Made by a program: the position numbers and the translations under genes | Assembly (NCBI RefSeq): GCF_003996985.1 | Contig: NZ_RJJX01000020.1 | Coordinates: 1 to 64,000, forward strand | DNA: 64,000 nt | Source of the DNA: Ancylomarina longa | Lineage (GTDB): Bacteria > Bacteroidota > Bacteroidia > Bacteroidales > Marinifilaceae | Reading direction: 5' to 3' | Notes under the pieces: generated by a model | The model's database searches: none | Seen by the model: the letters and a program-made list of their open reading frames with translations, nothing else | Told to the model about the DNA's origin: nothing | Part shown: positions 9,286 through 18,581 of the stretch, one piece after another | Position numbering within the stretch: the first letter of the stretch is position 1 | Layout of the letters: each line of letters starts with the position of its first letter

Positions 9286-9396
9286 TTAGGGGGTTCCCTC
9301 CTATCGTCGGTCGGGCTTTCCGTAATAACTCCTCGCTGCCCTAACCCACAATCCAAAACTCCGCTACGGGGTTTCCACTTCAATCCCTAACCCAAC
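9286..9396 (-). ncRNA. Structured intergenic element, copy A (Flavo-1-like candidate)
   Basis: On the minus strand the element reads TTAGGGATTGAAGTGGAAACC, then a variable hairpin, then ACGGAAAGCCCGACC and GGGAACCCCCTAA. The copy at 27431 shares the framework AGGGAT-GAAG-GG-A-CC, CGGA-AGCCCGACC and a closing GGG...CCC. The middle varies but stays self-complementary in outline. It resembles from memory the Flavo-1 RNA motif of Bacteroidota; I could not verify this. It lies upstream of the ppa promoter, in the same orientation as ppa. Confidence 0.5.
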
Positions 9397-9559
9397 AGGA
9401 AGGCGATTCTGTCCAACTGAACAAAGGGTTATTAATTGGTAGTCCCTATACTTATTCATAAAAAAAGAATCCGTAAAGTTTATTTTAAGCCATATTATAC
9501 TATTCGAACGTCATATAATTTCATTAACTTATATAGCGAAATTTACAAAGCAAATCCCT

Positions 9560-12028
9560 ATGAATTCCTTAAAACCAGATTTTTCTCAACGATTGTTTTG
9601 GAAAACAGTAATCATATTGGTGATCACTATTAGTGTTTACGAAGTGACAAGTCTGCTATTAGTGAATAATTTTGGCATTCAGGAAAGTTCTATACAATCT
9701 ATAATAAATGCAAGTATTCTGGTAATCCTACTTGCTCCTGTATTTTATTTTTGGCTGCTTGTTCCCGAAATAAAAAAAATCTACTCCAATAAAATAATAA
9801 AACACGAAAGCTTTCAAACCAGTTCTGATTTTACAAAAAACAAATTTCTAGGTAAAATCAATCAGTGGAGTAAAACACACAATTTAAAAAACTCTTTACT
9901 AGTACGTTCCAATTTTATTGGCAGACTAATTCTTATCCTTTTAAGCTCTATTTTTATTAGTGAGGTACTGAGTTATATACTGGTTCATAATATCAATTTT
10001 AACTCCCATTTAATGGAGGCTATCACTGATTCTTTATTATTACTAGTTTTTTCAACTCCCATATTCTACCTATTCATCTACCTCCCATTTTTAAAAGAAA
10101 TAAAAAGGAGGAAACAAGTTGAATATGCACTCCTTATGAGTGAATCAAAATATAATATAGCATTTCAATCAAGTCCGGATGCCATTCTATTATCGCATAT
10201 TGATGATGATAAAATCATTTCTATCAATAAAAGTTTTATTAAACTTTTTGGATATTCAAAAAAGGAATTAATAGATAATTACCCAGATAAAATTCAACTT
10301 TGGGAAAATTCTGAAGAGAAACGAAAATTTACAAAAGACATTAAAACTAATGAATCTATTGAAAATTTTGAGACCTCAATAATTGCTAAAGATGGAACAA
10401 AGGTAGATGTTTTACTTTCTGCTTCAATCATTCGAATTGAGGAAACTCCTCCCATTCTTTTTATTATTACAAAGGATATCACAGAACTAAAAAACACACA
10501 GGAAAAGTTAATTCTCGCCAAAGACAAAGCAGAAGAAAACGAGAAAAAATTTAAAGATCTGGTAGAAAATACCTCAGAGTGGATTTGGAGTATAAACACG
10601 AATGGTATTTTTACTTATTCAAATCCGGTTATCGAAAAAATATTAGGCTATTCTCCTTCGTTTATTATGGGGAAATCTTGTTACAGCTTTCTAAGTCCGG
10701 ATGAGAAAATAATAGAACCAATGGTTCAGGAATATGCTCTTAAAAAAAAGGGTTGGAGCAATTGGGAAATCAAATGGAAACATAAAGATGGTAGTTTCCG
10801 GTATCTATTAAGCAATTCCATTCCTGTTTTGAATAAAGATGGTGAATTAATTTCCTTCAGAGGAATTGATAGTGATATAACAGATCGAAAAATAGCGAAT
10901 GACCAACTTATTGCCTTAAAAGAAAAAGCCGAAGAGAGTGATGCACTAAAAACTAAGTTTCTTCGCAATATGTCTCATGAAATACGAACCCCATTAAATG
11001 GGATTTTAGGATTTTCAGAATTAGTTTCTAATCCGAAAATTGATATGGAGAAAAAACTCTACTATCTGGATATAATAAAAAGTTGCGGAAGACAATTATT
11101 ACATATTATTGATGAAATCCTGGAAATATCAGAACTGGAAACACACCAATCACCTGTTTTTGAAAAGCAAGTATGCCTAAATGAGTTATTGGATGAATTA
11201 TTTCAGGATTTTAATCCTAGAGCTACTCAAAAAAAACTACTTGTACATCTCAAAAAAGAAATGGGAGACAGGGAGAGTACTATTATTACAGATGACATTA
11301 AACTCAGCAAAATCCTAAATTCATTACTCGAAAATGCGCTGAAATTCACGAAAAATGGCTCCATTGAATTTGGTTACCGCTTAACCACTTCTACCGAGCC
11401 CAAAAAATTGCAAATTTATGTGAAAGATACAGGATCAGGTATTGACAGTAAAAAACAAAAACTCATTTTCGAGCGTTTCTCACAAGCTGAAAGTGAATTA
11501 TCCAGTGGTTTTGGTGGATTAGGACTAGGTTTGTCACTAGCTAAAGAAATCACAGAACTCTTAGGCGGAGAAATTTCTTTGGATTCTACTCTTGGCGAGG
11601 GTACAAACTTTATCATTACACTTCCTTTCAAACCTTGTTTTGTAAAAGAAGATCAAAAGAAAGAAATTAGCAATAAAATCATTTTAGTAGCTGAAGATGA
11701 AGAAATGAACTTTTTATATATCGAAACAGCACTAACAGAAAAGCTGAATTGCAAAATCATTCATGCTAAAAATGGAGTAGATGCTATAGCCTTATGCAAA
11801 AAGCACTCTATTGATCTAATCTTAATGGATTTAAAAATGCCTGTCCTGAATGGCTTTGATGCAACCAAACAGATAAAGGAATTTCTTCCTGATATTCCTA
11901 TTATTGCGCAAACAGCCTATTCTACCAAAAAGGATATTGAAAAAGCACTCGCAATGGGTTGCGATGATTTTATTTCCAAACCTATTGCCATCAATCATTT
12001 ACAAAGTGTTATCGAAAAGCATATTTAA
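9560..12028 (+). CDS. Hybrid sensor histidine kinase/response regulator with two PAS domains
   Basis: This 822-aa membrane kinase starts with two pairs of membrane segments (about residues 13-66 and 113-176), an apparent internal duplication. PAS domains follow at about 195-310 and 325-445. The dimerisation/phospho-acceptor domain contains FLRNMSHEIRTPLNGILGFS with H473. The ATPase domain has N-box LLENALKFTK, G1 DTGSGI and G2 GLGLGLSLAKEI. A C-terminal receiver (about 690-822) carries LILMDLKMP with phospho-acceptor D757 and the switch T/K residues. It would phosphorylate its own receiver and then an unseen partner. No output gene is adjacent. The start ATG is the first before the first hydrophobic segment. 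Confidence 0.93.
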   Translation: MNSLKPDFSQRLFWKTVIILVITISVYEVTSLLLVNNFGIQESSIQSIINASILVILLAPVFYFWLLVPEIKKIYSNKIIKHESFQTSSDFTKNKFLGKINQWSKTHNLKNSLLVRSNFIGRLILILLSSIFISEVLSYILVHNINFNSHLMEAITDSLLLLVFSTPIFYLFIYLPFLKEIKRRKQVEYALLMSESKYNIAFQSSPDAILLSHIDDDKIISINKSFIKLFGYSKKELIDNYPDKIQLWENSEEKRKFTKDIKTNESIENFETSIIAKDGTKVDVLLSASIIRIEETPPILFIITKDITELKNTQEKLILAKDKAEENEKKFKDLVENTSEWIWSINTNGIFTYSNPVIEKILGYSPSFIMGKSCYSFLSPDEKIIEPMVQEYALKKKGWSNWEIKWKHKDGSFRYLLSNSIPVLNKDGELISFRGIDSDITDRKIANDQLIALKEKAEESDALKTKFLRNMSHEIRTPLNGILGFSELVSNPKIDMEKKLYYLDIIKSCGRQLLHIIDEILEISELETHQSPVFEKQVCLNELLDELFQDFNPRATQKKLLVHLKKEMGDRESTIITDDIKLSKILNSLLENALKFTKNGSIEFGYRLTTSTEPKKLQIYVKDTGSGIDSKKQKLIFERFSQAESELSSGFGGLGLGLSLAKEITELLGGEISLDSTLGEGTNFIITLPFKPCFVKEDQKKEISNKIILVAEDEEMNFLYIETALTEKLNCKIIHAKNGVDAIALCKKHSIDLILMDLKMPVLNGFDATKQIKEFLPDIPIIAQTAYSTKKDIEKALAMGCDDFISKPIAINHLQSVIEKHI

Positions 12029-12074
12029 CTAAAAAGCAATCATCCATAAACTGACTATAATTACATTTATTCCT

Positions 12075-12344
12075 CTATTTTAAAACCGAAAAGTCTTCAA
12101 TATCATCAATGGTGAGTTTAACTCTTTTACCTGTTTCTTTTCCTCTTTCGTTAATAATGGAAATTGCTATTTCTGTTACATCAACACCAACAGGAACTCC
12201 TCCTTCCAGCATATGCCTTTTATTGTAGGTGGTTCTAATATAACCACAAATCACATCTCCATAGACAGTACTAATCTTCATTGGAGAAATCCCCCGATGT
12301 TGTTTCACCGTTTCGGCAAATTCTAAATATTGAATGATGTTCAT
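12075..12344 (-). CDS. Conserved-looking small protein of unknown function
   Basis: An 89-aa soluble protein with alternating charged and hydrophobic residues (KISTVYGDVICGYIRTTYN, then VDVTEIAISIINERGKETGKRVKLTIDDIEDF), suggesting a small mostly beta fold. No signal peptide, membrane segment or catalytic motif is visible and I do not recognise the family. It is 60 bp downstream of yifB on the same strand, so the two are probably co-transcribed. Good coding composition and operon position support a real gene. Confidence 0.65.
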   Translation of the reverse strand: MNIIQYLEFAETVKQHRGISPMKISTVYGDVICGYIRTTYNKRHMLEGGVPVGVDVTEIAISIINERGKETGKRVKLTIDDIEDFSVLK

Positions 12345-12404
12345 ATTCTTATATTGTAAGTCCTTTATTTCAATTCTCTATATTCCCTCCTCATTGTTCC
12401 TGCA

Positions 12405-13943
12405 CTATCCACCCCAACCATCCCGATCTAAACTCCGATATTGGATTGCTTCTGCCAAATGATCACTTTCTATATTTTCAGAACCAGCCAAATCTGCAAT
12501 AGTACGCGACACTTTTAATATCCGATCGTAAGCTCGTGCAGACAAGCCTACTTTTTCCATTGCAGTTTTCAACAATTGCTTACCTGCTTCATCAGGCTGG
12601 CAATATTTTCTTAAATATTTAGAACTCATCTGAGCATTGCAATGCATTCCCTCTTCCTCCTCAAATCGCTGTTCCTGAATTTGCCTTGCCTTTTCTACTC
12701 GAGCCCGAATCACTTCGCTCTTTTCAGACAATCGTTGATCTGAGATCTTATCGAATGAAACCGGAATCACTTCAATATGAATATCAATACGATCTAAAAG
12801 CGGACCACTTATTTTGCTCAAATACTTTTGAACCATTCCTGGTGCACAAACACAATCCTTATCCGGATGATTATAATATCCACATGGACAAGGGTTCATA
12901 GAGGATATTAACATGGTACTGGCAGGATACTCTACCGATAGTTTAGCGCGAGAAATAGTAATGGTTCTATCCTCCAAAGGTTGGCGCATTACCTCTAAAA
13001 CCGTTCTCCTGAACTCGGGCAACTCATCCAGAAAAAGCACTCCATTGTGTGCCAGACTAATCTCTCCAGGCTGCGGGTAAGTACCTCCTCCTACTAAGGC
13101 GACATCTGAAATGGTATGGTGCGGACTTCTGAACGGACGTTGAGTCATCAAGGCACTATTTTTTTCAAGTGTGCCAGCTACTGAATGAATTTTAGTGGTT
13201 TCCAAGGCTTCCTGCAAGCTAAGCGGTGGTAATATCCCTGGGATTCGTTTGGCTAACATGGTTTTTCCGGCTCCAGGAGGGCCTATCATGATAATATTAT
13301 GACCTCCGGCAGCAGCAATTTCTAACGCCCGCTTCACATTTTCCTGTCCTTTTACATCCGCAAAATCGTGTGGAAAATTATTCAAATGCGCATAAAATTC
13401 AGCTCTTGTATCTACCTCTGTTGGAACAATTTCCTTCTCTCCTTTCAAAAAATCAATTACTTCCTTTATACTGTCAGCACCATACACCTTCAGTTTATTC
13501 ACCACCGCAGCTTCCCGTGCATTTGCTGTAGGTAAAATCAATCCTTCGAAACCCTCTTCGCGAGCTTGAATAGCCATGGGTAAAACTCCTTTTATGGGAA
13601 CCAAACTACCATCCAGAGACAATTCTCCCATGATCATATATTTAGATAGAGTTTCGCATGAAATTTGTTCAGTGGCAGTTAAGATTGCGATGGCAAGAGG
13701 TAAATCATAAGCGGAACCTTCTTTACGAATATCCGCTGGAGCCATATTAATAATGATTTTCTTACCTGGAATTTTATAACCTACCTCGCGCAAGGCAGAA
13801 TCTATCCTTTGTTGAGATTCCTTAACAGCATTATCGGGTAAACCGACTAAACTAAATCTCACTCCGGGGAAAACATTCACTTCAATTGTGATTGTGGTAG
13901 CATGGATGCCATACACAGCACTTCCATATGTTTTTACTAGCAT
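12405..13943 (-). CDS. YifB/ComM family Mg-chelatase-like AAA+ ATPase
   Basis: The 512-aa protein has an N-terminal Lon-protease-like domain (about residues 20-170, FSLVGLPDNAVKESQQRI, GELSLDGSL), a central Mg-chelatase AAA+ domain with Walker A IGPPGAGKTMLAKR (about 220-233) and Walker B VLFLDELPEF, and a C-terminal Mg-chelatase domain with a four-cysteine block near CPCGYYNHPDKDC. ComM, the studied homologue, is a hexameric helicase that promotes branch migration during natural transformation. Length and motif order are complete. It is probably transcribed with the small gene at 12075. Confidence 0.93.
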   Translation of the reverse strand: MLVKTYGSAVYGIHATTITIEVNVFPGVRFSLVGLPDNAVKESQQRIDSALREVGYKIPGKKIIINMAPADIRKEGSAYDLPLAIAILTATEQISCETLSKYMIMGELSLDGSLVPIKGVLPMAIQAREEGFEGLILPTANAREAAVVNKLKVYGADSIKEVIDFLKGEKEIVPTEVDTRAEFYAHLNNFPHDFADVKGQENVKRALEIAAAGGHNIIMIGPPGAGKTMLAKRIPGILPPLSLQEALETTKIHSVAGTLEKNSALMTQRPFRSPHHTISDVALVGGGTYPQPGEISLAHNGVLFLDELPEFRRTVLEVMRQPLEDRTITISRAKLSVEYPASTMLISSMNPCPCGYYNHPDKDCVCAPGMVQKYLSKISGPLLDRIDIHIEVIPVSFDKISDQRLSEKSEVIRARVEKARQIQEQRFEEEEGMHCNAQMSSKYLRKYCQPDEAGKQLLKTAMEKVGLSARAYDRILKVSRTIADLAGSENIESDHLAEAIQYRSLDRDGWGG

Positions 13944-14152
13944 TGCATTAAGTTTTTACTTATCAATAGAAATGATTTGTGAATATAACAATAATTTCAT
14001 ATTCGCAACAAGCTTATTTAATTTATTCTAATAAATAATTTAACATGCTCCCATCTATTATCCCTAATAAGAATATATGACTTTATTCCTACCCCCTAAC
14101 AAATCTATATTAAACCTTCTACGCCTTACAATACAGGCAAAAACATGCAGAT

Positions 14153-14182
14153 AAAAAAAAAGATGCGTGACTGCATCTTTTC
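14153..14182 (-). terminator. Rho-independent terminator of gmhA
   Basis: The minus strand reads AAAAGATGC, a short loop, GCATCTTTT and then a run of T. It is about 20 bp beyond the gmhA stop codon. Confidence 0.8.
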
Positions 14183-14202
14183 TATATATATTATTGTATT
14201 AT

Positions 14203-14778
14203 TTATTTGATCTTAGCTTCAATATATTGAATCAAACAATGAATCACTTTAATATGAATCTCTTGCACCCTATCGGAAAATTGATTCCACGGCACTCTTA
14301 TTTCTACATCGCACAATGATGCCATCTGTCCACCACTTTTTCCGGTAAGTCCTACCACAATCATTCCCTTTTCTTTTGCCGCAGCAATTGCATTAATAAT
14401 ATTTGCTGAGTTTCCTGAAGTACTTATCCCCAATAATACGTCTCCGGCCTTTCCAATACCTTCTACATATCTGGAGAAGATATAATCAAATCCAAAATCG
14501 TTAGCTACACAGGTAATATGACTAGGATCAGAAATAGCAATCGCAGGTATCGCTGCTCTGTTCTCCCTAAATCTGCCTGTAAGTTCTTCAGCAAAATGCA
14601 TGGCGTCACACATGGATCCTCCGTTTCCACAAGAAAGAATTTTACCTCCATTGTGCAAAGCTTTGACCATAGCATCTCCCGCGGCTACAATGGACTTAAA
14701 ATTTCCTTTTTTTGAGATGAATTCATTCAATACACTTTGTGCATCTAAAAAACTATTCTTTATATCGTTCTCTATCAT
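14203..14778 (-). CDS. gmhA: D-sedoheptulose-7-phosphate isomerase
   Basis: This cytoplasmic SIS-domain enzyme converts sedoheptulose 7-phosphate to D-glycero-D-manno-heptose 7-phosphate, the first step of heptose synthesis for lipopolysaccharide or glycans. The 191 residues show the phosphosugar-binding loops [20 protein letters not shown] (about residues 55-74), [11 protein letters not shown] and GLTGKSGG, and the active-site H in [14 protein letters not shown] near the C-terminus. The length matches GmhA. It is a single-gene unit with its own terminator. The -7 motif is at 14796-14803. No other heptose genes are nearby. Confidence 0.93.
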   Translation of the reverse strand: MIENDIKNSFLDAQSVLNEFISKKGNFKSIVAAGDAMVKALHNGGKILSCGNGGSMCDAMHFAEELTGRFRENRAAIPAIAISDPSHITCVANDFGFDYIFSRYVEGIGKAGDVLLGISTSGNSANIINAIAAAKEKGMIVVGLTGKSGGQMASLCDVEIRVPWNQFSDRVQEIHIKVIHCLIQYIEAKIK

Positions 14779-15209
14779 AGTATCCTATTTTTCTTCAAAA
14801 ATATAAAAAGTTAACAGATGGAGAAGGTTGAATGTTGGCTTTGTATATTCTTTTTCAATTTCACCTTCTAATTATAGGAATGCACCTAAAGAAAAATAAG
14901 TGTAAGCAATACTAATTTATTCCAACTAATTTGGATAAGTTGTTATTTTTGATTCTCTATCGGCTATTTTTAAGTGAATTTAACACTTTCTACAATAATA
15001 AGGAATCTATTAGATTCAGAATTTATAGGTATATTTGTAGGTCTTTTTAGACTAAGAACATTGCTCGTACCGGATTTATTCAGAAGAGAATCACTTTTAA
15101 TAATATTAGCTTACCAACTTGCTTTAAGCGTTGAATAGTTATAATAAGAGTTTTAAATCCGGAATTATACCTACACCTTTAACAAACAACTGGTATAAAA
15201 TATTTTAAC
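14779..15209. other. Intergenic region with a promoter and long leader
   Basis: This 431-bp gap contains a gmhA -7 motif on the minus strand (14796-14803, TATTTTTG) and a plus-strand -7 motif TATATTTG at 15030-15037. The latter implies a leader of about 165 nt before the small gene at 15210. No ORF of note and no recognised riboswitch were found. Confidence 0.5.
15030..15037 (+). promoter_or_regulatory. -7 motif upstream of the mutL operon
   Basis: TATATTTG matches TAnnTTTG. It would start transcription near 15044, running through the 101-aa gene into mutL. Confidence 0.5.
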
Positions 15210-15515
15210 ATGGGATTTACAAGTTTTTTTAAAAAACCCGAACACAAAAGGTTTAATATGCAACCCAGGTATTGGGATCCTTCGAAAGAAGAACGAGAAG
15301 AACGAGAAAGAAGAATCAAGGCAGAACTGGGTATATCGGATGAAAACGGCCAATATATTCCTAACATAAAGGGGAGAATGAAGAGTGAACTTCGGCATAA
15401 ACATTCTGATGCCCGGGGAGCAAGACAAAAATCAAATATCCGACTAATTGTTATACTACTGATTCTTTTATTCGCTGCCTACATCTACCTTTACGGATGG
15501 AATGGAATTTTATAG
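15210..15515 (+). CDS. Small membrane-anchored protein of unknown function upstream of mutL
   Basis: This 101-aa protein has a charged, arginine- and glutamate-rich N-terminal half (a likely helix around EEREERERRIKAEL, residues 28-41) and one C-terminal membrane segment (about residues 75-95, RLIVILLILLFAAYIYLYGW). The orientation cannot be fixed from the sequence. It lies 86 bp before mutL on the same strand and is probably co-transcribed. I recall similar small proteins next to mutL in Bacteroidota but know no function. The start ATG sits close after the leader and opens the only frame with coding character. Confidence 0.75.
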   Translation: MGFTSFFKKPEHKRFNMQPRYWDPSKEEREERERRIKAELGISDENGQYIPNIKGRMKSELRHKHSDARGARQKSNIRLIVILLILLFAAYIYLYGWNGIL

Positions 15516-15601
15516 TTTCGCCTTTATGGCATGAATTACAAGCAGCTGGTTTTCAATTTTAGAATTAGCTCAGAACACAACCTTTAGAAGTAAATAATTA
15601 T

Positions 15602-17581
15602 ATGTCTGATTTGATACAGATTCTACCCGACAATGTGGCCAATCAGATTGCCGCAGGAGAGGTAGTCCAAAGACCTGCGTCTGTTGTAAAAGAACTGGTT
15701 GAAAATGCCATAGACGCTGGAAGTAATTCTATTAAAATCAATTTAAAAGACGCAGGAAAAACCTTAATTCAGGTAATAGATAATGGTTGTGGCATGTCTG
15801 TTACGGATGCCCGAATTGCGTTTGAACGCCATGCTACTTCTAAGATTCGAAAAGCAAATGATCTCTTTGCAATCCGCACTATGGGATTTCGTGGCGAGGC
15901 GCTTGCTTCTATAGCCGCAATTGCTAATGTAGAATTAAAAACCAAAAGAACAGAAGATGAATTAGGAACGCATCTGGTTATTGATGGCTCTATGCAGGTA
16001 TCGCAAGAAGTTTCAGCCTGTAGCGATGGAAGTAATTTTATCGTTAAAAACCTTTTTTACAATGTGCCGGCTCGCCGTAAATTTCTAAAGGCAAACTCAA
16101 CCGAGCTACGAAATATTATAAGTGAATTCCATAGAATCGTGCTTGCAAATCCTGATGTTGCGTTTCAATTGATTCATAACGATAGTGAGATTTACAATCT
16201 TCCGGCTTCAAATATCCGACAGAGAATCGTTAATGTTTTCGGCAAGAGTATGAACTCGAGGTTGATTAGTATTAATACAAACACCAGCATCGTAAAACTA
16301 TCTGGTTTTATAGGAAAACCAAAAAATGCCAAGAGGAATCTGGGAGAACAATTCTTTTTTGTGAATAACCGTTTCATGAGGCATCCTTATTTTTATAGGG
16401 CTGTGATTCAGGCCTACGATAAGATTTTACCTCCCGAAACAGTACCGCCCTATTTTATCTTCTTCGAAGTAGATCCGCAAATCATTGATATCAATATTCA
16501 TCCAACCAAAACAGAAATTAAATTTGAAGATGAAAAAGCAATTTATCAAATTATTCAGGCATCCATTAGAGAGGCATTGGGCAAATTCAATATCGTTCCT
16601 TCTATAGATTTCGAAGAAGATACCAGTCTGGAAATACCTGTAGCAGGTCAGAATAAAGATATTGAAGCACCAATGATTAAAGTAAATCCGGAATTCAACC
16701 CATTTGATGCTGAATCAAACTTTAATCCATTCGATGCTGAAAAAAACTATAATCCTTTTGATGAGGCAAGGAAATCTTTTGAGTCCAATCCTTTTTTCCA
16801 GGAATTTAAAGCTAAAACACCCGATTCATCTACTCACAAACAAAAAAAAGAAGTTCCGGAAAATTGGGAACAACTTTACGAAGAACCAACAACAAAAACA
16901 CAGGATCAAAATGACAAACAGTCTGTTATTGATCCGGAAAATATACCTGACTATTTTCAGCCACAGGAGAGGGTGAAAATGGAACAGCCCAAATTGCAAC
17001 CTAGGGAAGCTATACAAAAGACAAAAAATTTCTTTCAGCTAAAGAATAAATATATCCTGACACCAATTCGTTCCGGACTCATGATTATTGATCAGCGAAA
17101 GGCACATGAGAGGATTCTATTCGAGAAATTTATCAGCTCGCTGGAAAATCATCAGGGAATAGCACAGCAAACTTTATTCCCTCAAACCATTGAGCTCAAT
17201 GCTTCAGACTATACACTCCTTCAGGTTATTTTAGAAGATGTAAGGGCTTTGGGATTTGATATTAGAGAATTTGGAAAAAAAACATTCGTAATCAATGGAA
17301 CTCCTGCAGATATTAAAAACTGCGAGCCCAAAGAATTACTCGAGAATCTAATTGCTAACTATAAATTGAATCAATTGGATGTGAAATTGAAAATACGGGA
17401 AAATCTCGCAAAATCGCTCGCCAAAGCTTCAGCTGTAAACTATGGGAAATCCCTTTCCTATGAAGAAATGAGCTCTATCATCGATCAACTTTTTGCTTGT
17501 GATATTCCAAATTTTACTCCTGATGGAAAACCGGTTATTTCTGTCCTGGAAAGTCAGGAACTGGAAAATCGCTTTAAATAA
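15602..17581 (+). CDS. mutL: DNA mismatch repair protein MutL
   Basis: MutL links mismatch recognition by MutS to downstream repair. The N-terminal GHKL ATPase has E and N residues in KELVENAIDAGS (about residues 32-43), IDNGCGM, and GFRGEALASI. The transducer domain continues to about 330. A long linker (about 340-470) holds three 9-residue repeats of NPFDAE at N366, N375 and N384 plus NPFF at N396. The C-terminal dimerisation domain begins near 475. The endonuclease motif DQHA(X)2E(X)4E is present as D497-Q-R-K-AH-E-RILF-E, keeping the acidic residues but losing HA. The 659-aa length is normal. The rhomboid genes follow on the same strand. Confidence 0.96.
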   Translation: MSDLIQILPDNVANQIAAGEVVQRPASVVKELVENAIDAGSNSIKINLKDAGKTLIQVIDNGCGMSVTDARIAFERHATSKIRKANDLFAIRTMGFRGEALASIAAIANVELKTKRTEDELGTHLVIDGSMQVSQEVSACSDGSNFIVKNLFYNVPARRKFLKANSTELRNIISEFHRIVLANPDVAFQLIHNDSEIYNLPASNIRQRIVNVFGKSMNSRLISINTNTSIVKLSGFIGKPKNAKRNLGEQFFFVNNRFMRHPYFYRAVIQAYDKILPPETVPPYFIFFEVDPQIIDINIHPTKTEIKFEDEKAIYQIIQASIREALGKFNIVPSIDFEEDTSLEIPVAGQNKDIEAPMIKVNPEFNPFDAESNFNPFDAEKNYNPFDEARKSFESNPFFQEFKAKTPDSSTHKQKKEVPENWEQLYEEPTTKTQDQNDKQSVIDPENIPDYFQPQERVKMEQPKLQPREAIQKTKNFFQLKNKYILTPIRSGLMIIDQRKAHERILFEKFISSLENHQGIAQQTLFPQTIELNASDYTLLQVILEDVRALGFDIREFGKKTFVINGTPADIKNCEPKELLENLIANYKLNQLDVKLKIRENLAKSLAKASAVNYGKSLSYEEMSSIIDQLFACDIPNFTPDGKPVISVLESQELENRFK

Positions 17582-17675
17582 ACTGACAAACTGTCTCTGA
17601 TTTGTAGAACACAGACACTATTATTAATTTGGTCTGACAATTGTTAGGCTATCACACAATTTAAACATATCTCGA

Positions 17676-18497
17676 ATGACTCAATATAGGCCACCGCTAT
17701 TAAATCTGCCTCCGGTAGTAAAAAATCTTCTTATCATTAATGTGATCATGCTTCTTGCAAGTATGTTTCTACGCAGTAAGTTTGGTATTGATCTGGATAG
17801 ATATCTAGCATTATATTATCCTAAATCCACCTATTTTCAGCCTTTCCAATTGATCACACACATGTTTATGCATGGTGGATTTTCGCATCTATTCTTTAAT
17901 ATGTTTGCCCTTTTTATGTTTGGACGGGTTTTGGAAAGCGTATGGGGTCCAAAACGATTTCTGATTTATTATATGGCAACAGGTCTTGGCGCTGCTGCCC
18001 TACACACCTTTGTTGGTTGGATAGATTATTCCTCCATGAAATCTGCAGCAGATGCATTCCACAATACTCCAACTCCTGATTTGATGCTCACTTTCATCCG
18101 GGAACATGTAGGTGCTGTTAAACCATGGGTGTTAGATTTTGTTAATTCCTGGTCTGATAATCCAAGTAATTCATTTCAAACCCAAAAAGCTGTTATGATG
18201 GTAAACCAAATGGTTATTGAACACATCAATATCCCTACTATTGGAGCTTCTGGTGCTGTATTTGGAATACTTCTGGCATTCGGAATGCTTTTCCCAAATA
18301 CTGAATTAATGCTTCTATTTCCACCTATTCCAATCAAAGCAAAATACTTTGTAATTGGATACGGAGTTTTGGAGTTATTCATGGGAGTTCAAAATCAAAC
18401 AGGAGACAATATTGCACACTTTGCACATTTAGGAGGAATGCTTTTTGGATTTATTCTGATTAAATACTGGCAGAAGAATTCGAAACGTTTTTATTAA
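17676..18497 (+). CDS. Rhomboid family intramembrane serine protease (first copy)
   Basis: Rhomboids cut single-pass membrane proteins inside the bilayer. The 273-aa protein has at least six membrane segments, the HGGFSHLFFNMFALFMFGRVLE block of helix 2, nucleophile S192 in GASGAVFG and general base H251 in HFAHLGGMLFG. An extended loop of about 60 residues (110-175) lies between helices 3 and 4, longer than in E. coli GlpG. It is 94 bp from mutL and 84 bp before a second rhomboid gene. Substrates are unknown. Confidence 0.93.
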   Translation: MTQYRPPLLNLPPVVKNLLIINVIMLLASMFLRSKFGIDLDRYLALYYPKSTYFQPFQLITHMFMHGGFSHLFFNMFALFMFGRVLESVWGPKRFLIYYMATGLGAAALHTFVGWIDYSSMKSAADAFHNTPTPDLMLTFIREHVGAVKPWVLDFVNSWSDNPSNSFQTQKAVMMVNQMVIEHINIPTIGASGAVFGILLAFGMLFPNTELMLLFPPIPIKAKYFVIGYGVLELFMGVQNQTGDNIAHFAHLGGMLFGFILIKYWQKNSKRFY

Positions 18498-18581
18498 CGA
18501 ATCAAAAAAGAGATATTAGATTATAGATCTGTTTGTAGAATATGGAAATCAAGAGTCAATATCAATAACGAATATTTATTT

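Larger units (their letters stand above)
9137..9559. other. Intergenic region between ppa and the hybrid kinase
   Basis: This 423-bp gap holds the ppa promoter motif (9197-9204, minus strand) and a conserved-looking structured element (about 9286-9396). An open frame at 9177-9383 on the minus strand overlaps both and has no protein-like composition, so it is not called. Nothing recognisable lies between 9400 and 9559 apart from presumed promoter sequence for the kinase. Confidence 0.5.

Noticed and set aside
9177-9383. Minus-strand open frame of 68 codons before ppa
   Set aside because: It overlaps the structured element and the ppa promoter, and its composition is not protein-like.
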